Positions 60,470-64,000 of a stretch of 64,000 nt of DNA are shown in pieces. Origin of the DNA: Protonemura montana (lineage: Eukaryota; Arthropoda; Insecta; Plecoptera; Nemouridae); assembly GCA_947568835.1 (NCBI GenBank), contig OX387604.1:9765860-9829859 (forward strand), read 5' to 3'. Position numbers and translations under genes: made by a program. The first letter of the stretch is position 1; the number at the start of each line of letters is the position of its first letter. Under the pieces are notes generated by a model that searched no databases, was not told where the DNA came from, and saw only the letters and a list, made by a program, of their open reading frames with translations.

Positions 60470-63400
60470 GAAAGGAAAGCGAAAGGAGCAAAAGATATCT
60501 TTTGTACCTTAGTATATTTCTTAGTAGGTATGTATTAAGATAAATTGTAACAAAAAGTGCATGATTATTGGAATTATTATTTAGTGATTATTGGGGTTCA
60601 ACGAGGCACTGTTTTGACAACTGGCCCTGCAGCACTGGCCTGCGGCGTCGGTGAATGAGAGGTTGATTATGAGGATGATGATGAACCTTACCTAGCCTAG
60701 ATGGGAGAAAGGGAAACCCGGTGCCGGCACGTAGCCTACTCTTGTCGAAGAGCACCAAGGGGACCACCGGCTTATCGTCCCTTCCGAATGGCGGTTTAGC
60801 GCGAACAACAGGATTCCTCCACAAATCCATACTGTCGAGAGATTGATAAGCAAGGCAAGTAAAGTTGCTGAGTTGTAAAAGTAAAGTAAAGTAAAGTTAA
60901 ACTTTCATCCCTCCAGCCTCTCCCGAACAGAACCGGTCATGTGAGTGATGGTCACCCATCCAAGACCTGATCCATCGCTGTGTTGCTTAACCTCGGTGAT
61001 CTCACGTGAACCAGTGTGTCCAACGTTTTAAGCCATTGGATCTCGCGAATTAGCTGGGCAAAGTCATTGCAAAGAGAAACTATTAAAAATTATAGTAGCG
61101 TATAGTCGTATAGTCGTATAGGCGAATAGTCTTCTTATTTTAAATTACGTCTACTAACCTTCACTTCCACTTTACACCGCGCTTAGCTGCCGAAAAGTCA
61201 GTCCTAATGTACGACGCGTTTAGCCCTCAAATCTTGAGTTTTACGTTTCCAGTAGCTCCAATGCCTTTTCTGCATGTGTTGGGTTTTTTTCATGCTTCTT
61301 TTGTGTTGTTGTGAATGTCGCTGGGATTTGCCAACTCCGATCAGCAGTACTTTTAATATGACGAGTGATGTCACAGTCAAGATTTCTGTGGTATTTAATA
61401 ACATGTAAATACACTGTGAGCAAAGCCCGATTTACACCTTTGTTGCAATTTCCCCCCTCCACCCCCCACAGCCCCGCCCAAATGATCAAAATTATTCCTT
61501 TTATTTGATTTTTATTTGTATTTCGAGGCGATGGACAAGTACAAGCGAACGACTTTGCATGTTGGAAACACCGCTTCTCGTGAGATCACCTAAGTTAAGC
61601 AACACTGTGCTGAGTCAGGTATTGGATGGGTTACCATCATACACATGACCAGCTCTGTTCGGGAGAGAGGTTGGAGGGATGAAAGTTAGTACAGCAACTT
61701 CATTCGCCTTACTTATCAATCTCTCGACAGCATGGATTTGTGGGGAAATCCTGCTGTTTGCGTTGTACCTTCCTTCGAAAAGGACGTTAAGCCGGTGGTC
61801 CCCTTGGTGCTCTTCAACAGGAGTAGGCTATGTGCCGGCACCAAAATTCCCCTCCTCTCTTCTAGGCTAGGTTAGGTTCCTCATCATCCTCATCAACATC
61901 TGCTCATTCACCGACGCCATAAGACCATTGCCGCAGGGCCAGTTGTCAAAACAGTGCGTCGTTAAACCCCAATAATCATCATCAGACAAGAACATTGTAT
62001 TCGTTTGCGCTTTTAGATAATAATAAATTATTAATAATAATAATAGTAACAAAAGTAGTAATATTAATAGTATGATAACTTGGTATCGTGGTATCCTAAG
62101 GTGTCCATGGCATCCTAAGAGAGGAGGTACATTTTGTAAAGCTGACAGCATCGTTAAAATGTAAAACCGTTGGTAAAACGTTTGAAAGATTTATGTTCGC
62201 AACTTGAGCCATACTTTCAATGTTATGTCAACATGTTTAGCGCTTTCTCAGCACCGCTGCTACTTACAAGATTCGCAAAGGTTTAGTCATTACTTAGAAA
62301 TGAGGAGACGGTGCTGTAAAAATTTTAACGTTGAATCTTGTTGTAAAAAAACACATCAATTTAAATGAAATTTTGGAACAAATCAACAGAGCTAATGGGA
62401 TTTTAAAAATTGTACAAAGTAGGCTAGACCTGATCGTAGCGTTCCTGTAAATTCACAGTCGGAGCTTCGGGAAGAATATGGGTGTAGATTTACAGTCGAG
62501 GCATGCAGAAAGAATGTGGGTATAAACTTATGTTTCTCCTTTTTTACTACAATTTTTTTTAGTTTTTTGCATCTAAGATGTGTCCATTATAATGGGTTTT
62601 AGACTCGTGTCTACTTTATCTAACCTTAGCACTAGTTTTGACAAAAACTATTTGAACTGGGTTTTGAATGCTAAGTGAATAACAACTAAATATAGTTGTT
62701 AATATCTTAGAATTCAAAACCTAGTTCAAATAGTATTTGTTAAGTTGTGTCCATCTTTGCGCCTCGTTGAATTAACCCTAGGATGCAGACCTGAACGTAA
62801 AGAAGGTACTGACTGGAAGCAATGACTATAGTAATAGCATGCTGCTCTTTGTTTCAGTCCAAGTCTTGGCCACCCAATGGACTTTGTGCACCTGTTAGGT
62901 GATGTGAGTACCGATGCAAGTGGGAAAATCATCTCTGCCGGCTCCGTGCTCTCTCTGTACATGGTAGCAGTCAATTTCTCTGCAGTCAACATGGATGAGA
63001 CTGGGAACGATGCGGGAACGGCAGACTGGGTAGGCTAGGTTTGATACACTTGCATGTATACAAGTTCTCTAAATAAAGGTTTAAACAGCTTTTGGAGCAA
63101 ACTACTCCGGTTAACTCAAAAAAACACAAGTCTAGGCAAAACTAGCAACCTGTATAAAATAGGAGAGTCTAAAATCTCAGGTGGAGTGAAGATTTTTTAT
63201 TTTGTAATTATATATGTACAGTGCAGGCAAAAGGCAGAGTGAGCATATCGATTCTTTTATGCTTGCTTATACCATTAAGTGTATAGGTTTAGTCAGAGTC
63301 CCAGTGCTAGTGTTAAGCTTTCAGCAGAGAAAACGAGCTTCCTACACAAGGTCCTAGTAATGACAACCCAAAGGCATTTGAGACTGTCCTTTTTAACAAA

Positions 63401-63937
63401 CCTGGGTTCAATAATTCCAAATTAACATATCGATACATGTGTATCTATTGTTGGGGTTAGCATCAACGATAATTAATAGAGTTCAAACAAGTCTTAAATG
63501 GGAGTAATCTGCTACAAATATTTAACAGTCGTAACAACGGTGACTCCATATCTGACCAACCCCAGCTTTCTCGCTAAAGTTGTTGTTGAACGCCATTTTT
63601 TGCGAAGAAAGTTTAACGTTAATGCTGAATCTTTGACTGATTGTTAACCCAATACTAATACTTTGTATGAAGTTAGAAGACCATGAGGGTCTTTAAAAGG
63701 TTTACCTACAATTGGATGTATTAGATTACTAGGTTGAGACTATTTTCGTTGTCTGCCCCAACCAAACATGTGGATAGCACTAGCAGACTAGAGCTGTACC
63801 ACTTGACTGAGAGGGTTGTATCTTTTCATTCAGGCAAATGGCCCAGCTCTTTTGTGGGAGAAGAAGTTCCTGGAGGTGATGAAGTTGATTGCCGAGGACG
63901 TGGAAGGGATGACTGTGTACTATGAAGCTGGAAGGAG
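54612..63937 (+). CDS. Ptr: Patched-domain protein (Patched-related/PTCHD3 type), 3' incomplete
   Basis: An RND-superfamily membrane protein with a predicted sterol-sensing domain further downstream. Exons in the window: 54612-54727, 55428-55674, 57221-57294, 57470-57775, 62858-63029 and 63834-63937. Phases match (about 339 residues) and the last exon ends at a GTAACT donor, so the gene runs off the right edge. Seen: a cytosolic N-terminus, FFYRYGHAIGTNPW before TM1 (IVCSLLLVALSSLGML), then the first extracellular loop with HPLKLWVPKGSDF, EWLLSKFGQGYRVQSILI, cysteines, VNGLETACYGNSLLDLW, an N-glycosylation site (NRT), MVAVNFSAVNMD and ANGPALLWEKKFL. This is the usual arrangement of Patched-related and PTCHD proteins. 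The start at 54612 is the first ATG of exon 1 and in frame. The exact orthologue is less certain than the family. Confidence 0.88.
54791..54834 (+). repeat. CGACGCT/CGACGAC short tandem repeat
   Basis: Degenerate 7-bp units (CGACGAC, CGACGCC, CGACGCT) in the first intron of the Patched-related gene, about 65 bp after the donor. The stretch is CpG-rich. Confidence 0.7.
55675..57220 (+). other. Patched-related intron 2
   Basis: AT-rich intron. No exon, RNA gene or repeat was recognised. Confidence 0.5.
57812..58205 (+). mobile_element. 5S-derived SINE with an internal duplication
   Basis: A plus-strand, 5'-truncated copy that begins in the head (GTCAGGGATTGAATG). The segment GACCATCAT...TTCGGGAGAGAGGTTGGAGGGATGG is present twice in tandem (about 57830-57883 and 57885-57940). 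The rest of the body and the CATTGTTAAAC tail follow. Possible TACTAAT target-site remnants lie on both sides but are weak. Confidence 0.85.
58206..59212 (+). other. Patched-related intron 4, between SINEs
   Basis: No gene recognised. It contains a short palindrome near 58688-58718 (AATTGTAACACATGTGTTACAATT). Confidence 0.5.
59225..59661 (-). mobile_element. 5S-derived SINE, full-length, with 12-bp target-site duplication
   Basis: Best complete copy (437 bp), minus orientation, flanked by exact AGAGAAACTAGA at 59213-59224 and 59662-59673. Read on the minus strand it opens GACCGAACGGTGTGGC, then GGTTCTCGTTAGATCACCGA and AAGATAAGCAACACTGCG, TATTGGATGGGTGACC: the 5S rRNA order (GGTTCTCGTCCGATCACCGA, AAATTAAGCAGCG, ACTTAGATGGGGGACC), including the polymerase III internal control region. 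The body and a TTTAAC(A/C)-type tail follow. Confidence 0.92.
60100..60335 (-). mobile_element. 5S-derived SINE, degenerate partial copy
   Basis: Minus orientation. The tail and CATCATCA/TAGG block and part of the core (GGAGAAACCCGGTGTC, CAGTCGAGAGGTTGA) are recognisable. The middle has an insertion or replacement around 60262-60298 and the 5S head is absent. Confidence 0.7.
60438..60466. repeat. Poly(G) run, 29 bases
   Basis: An uninterrupted run of 29 G, the longest of the four such runs in this window, in an intron of the Patched-related gene. Confidence 0.95.
60580..61040 (-). mobile_element. 5S-derived SINE, near full length
   Basis: Minus orientation. The 5S-like head (GTGATCTCACGTGAACC region) is at about 60955-61035, then the body and the tail ending GTTCAACGAGG. 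An AAGTA-type microsatellite expansion interrupts the body at about 60874-60897. No clear duplication was found. Confidence 0.85.
61041..61533 (+). other. Patched-related intron 4, between SINEs
   Basis: Includes short GTATAGTCGTATAGTC repeats near 61098-61125. Minus-strand open frames here (61204-61489) are K/Q-rich and look like chance. Confidence 0.5.
61544..61984 (+). mobile_element. 5S-derived SINE, full length
   Basis: A 441-bp plus-strand copy. The head reads GCATGTTGGAAACACCG, CTTCTCGTGAGATCACC, TAAGTTAAGCAACACTG, TATTGGATGGGTTACC; the tail reads GTCGTTAAACCCCAATAATC. The candidate duplication GACAAGTACA (61534-61543) / GACAAGAACA (61985-61994) has one mismatch and fits the element boundaries. 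Confidence 0.9.
62595..62741 (+). repeat. Fold-back repeat family, copy 2
   Basis: Left arm 62642-62688 and right arm 62692-62739 are close reverse complements (outer CAAAAACTATTTGAACTGG against CTAGTTCAAATAGTATTTG; inner AACAACTA/ATAGTTGTT). The flank 62595-62641 is shared with the reverse-oriented copy at 15402-15539. It has no coding capacity. Confidence 0.75.
63287..63642. mobile_element. MITE with TTAGTCAGAG terminal inverted repeats, copy 2
   Basis: About 356 bp, diverged from the copy at 11757-12098. Left end TTTAGTCAGAGTCCCAGTGC; right end ATGCTGAATCTTTGACTGATT, reverse complementary with mismatches. Shared internal blocks include TTAACAAACCT and CTCCATNTCTGACC/CTGGCC, and the GCCATTTTT.GCGA block near the right end. 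It lies in the intron before the last visible Patched-related exon. Confidence 0.75.
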
Positions 63938-64000
63938 GTAACTGACCCTACAGAAAATCTACTCTGCATAAAGGTTTTAAAAGTTTTAGGGTCGTAGTTT

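Noticed and set aside
1-64000. CRISPR arrays, bacterial operons, prophage or plasmid features
   Set aside because: The window is intron-containing animal nuclear DNA; none of these is present.

Overview
The window is nuclear DNA of an animal, almost certainly an arthropod and most likely an insect. It is AT-rich by eye, its genes are split into many short exons with GT-AG introns, and the recognisable proteins include insect-type orthologues: a Tre1/moody-type GPCR, a laminin beta chain of LanB1 type and a Patched-related protein. Species cannot be read from the sequence. Exon boundaries below come from matching splice sites to intron phase and to remembered family sequences; no transcript evidence is available.

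Layout. 1-7046: mostly non-coding, with one old SINE copy. 7047-11717 (+): a RAVER (PTB-binding RNA-binding protein) gene lacking its 5' exon(s), followed by a long AT-rich 3' UTR that contains a MITE. 15027-23159 (-): a rhodopsin-class GPCR of Tre1/moody type in five coding exons; its introns hold a hAT-like non-autonomous transposon and a decayed Ty3/gypsy element that carries a macrodomain. 27187-28770 (-) and 29384-30601 (+): a head-to-head pair, a GDP-fucose transporter and a chondroitin 4-O-sulfotransferase-like enzyme, both of the Golgi. 34195-49636 (+): a complete 28-exon laminin beta gene (1,775 aa), with a possible small four-exon gene inside its first intron. 50647-53954 (+): an intact seven-exon, 908-aa THAP/P-element-type transposase. 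54612-end (+): the N-terminal six exons of a Patched-domain (RND family) protein, with a 5-kb intron full of SINEs.

Repeats. The dominant repeat is a roughly 440-bp SINE whose head is derived from 5S rRNA. Eight copies were found, and two or three have visible target-site duplications. Two further families occur twice each: a TIR-bearing MITE and a fold-back element. There are also four long poly(G)/poly(C) runs.

Functional themes. The transporter and sulfotransferase both serve Golgi glycan synthesis. Laminin beta is a secreted basement-membrane protein. RAVER, the GPCR and the Patched-related protein appear to be unrelated neighbours. The most unusual items are the macrodomain inside a retrotransposon Pol region, the intact P-like transposase, and the unidentified gene candidate in laminin intron 1.
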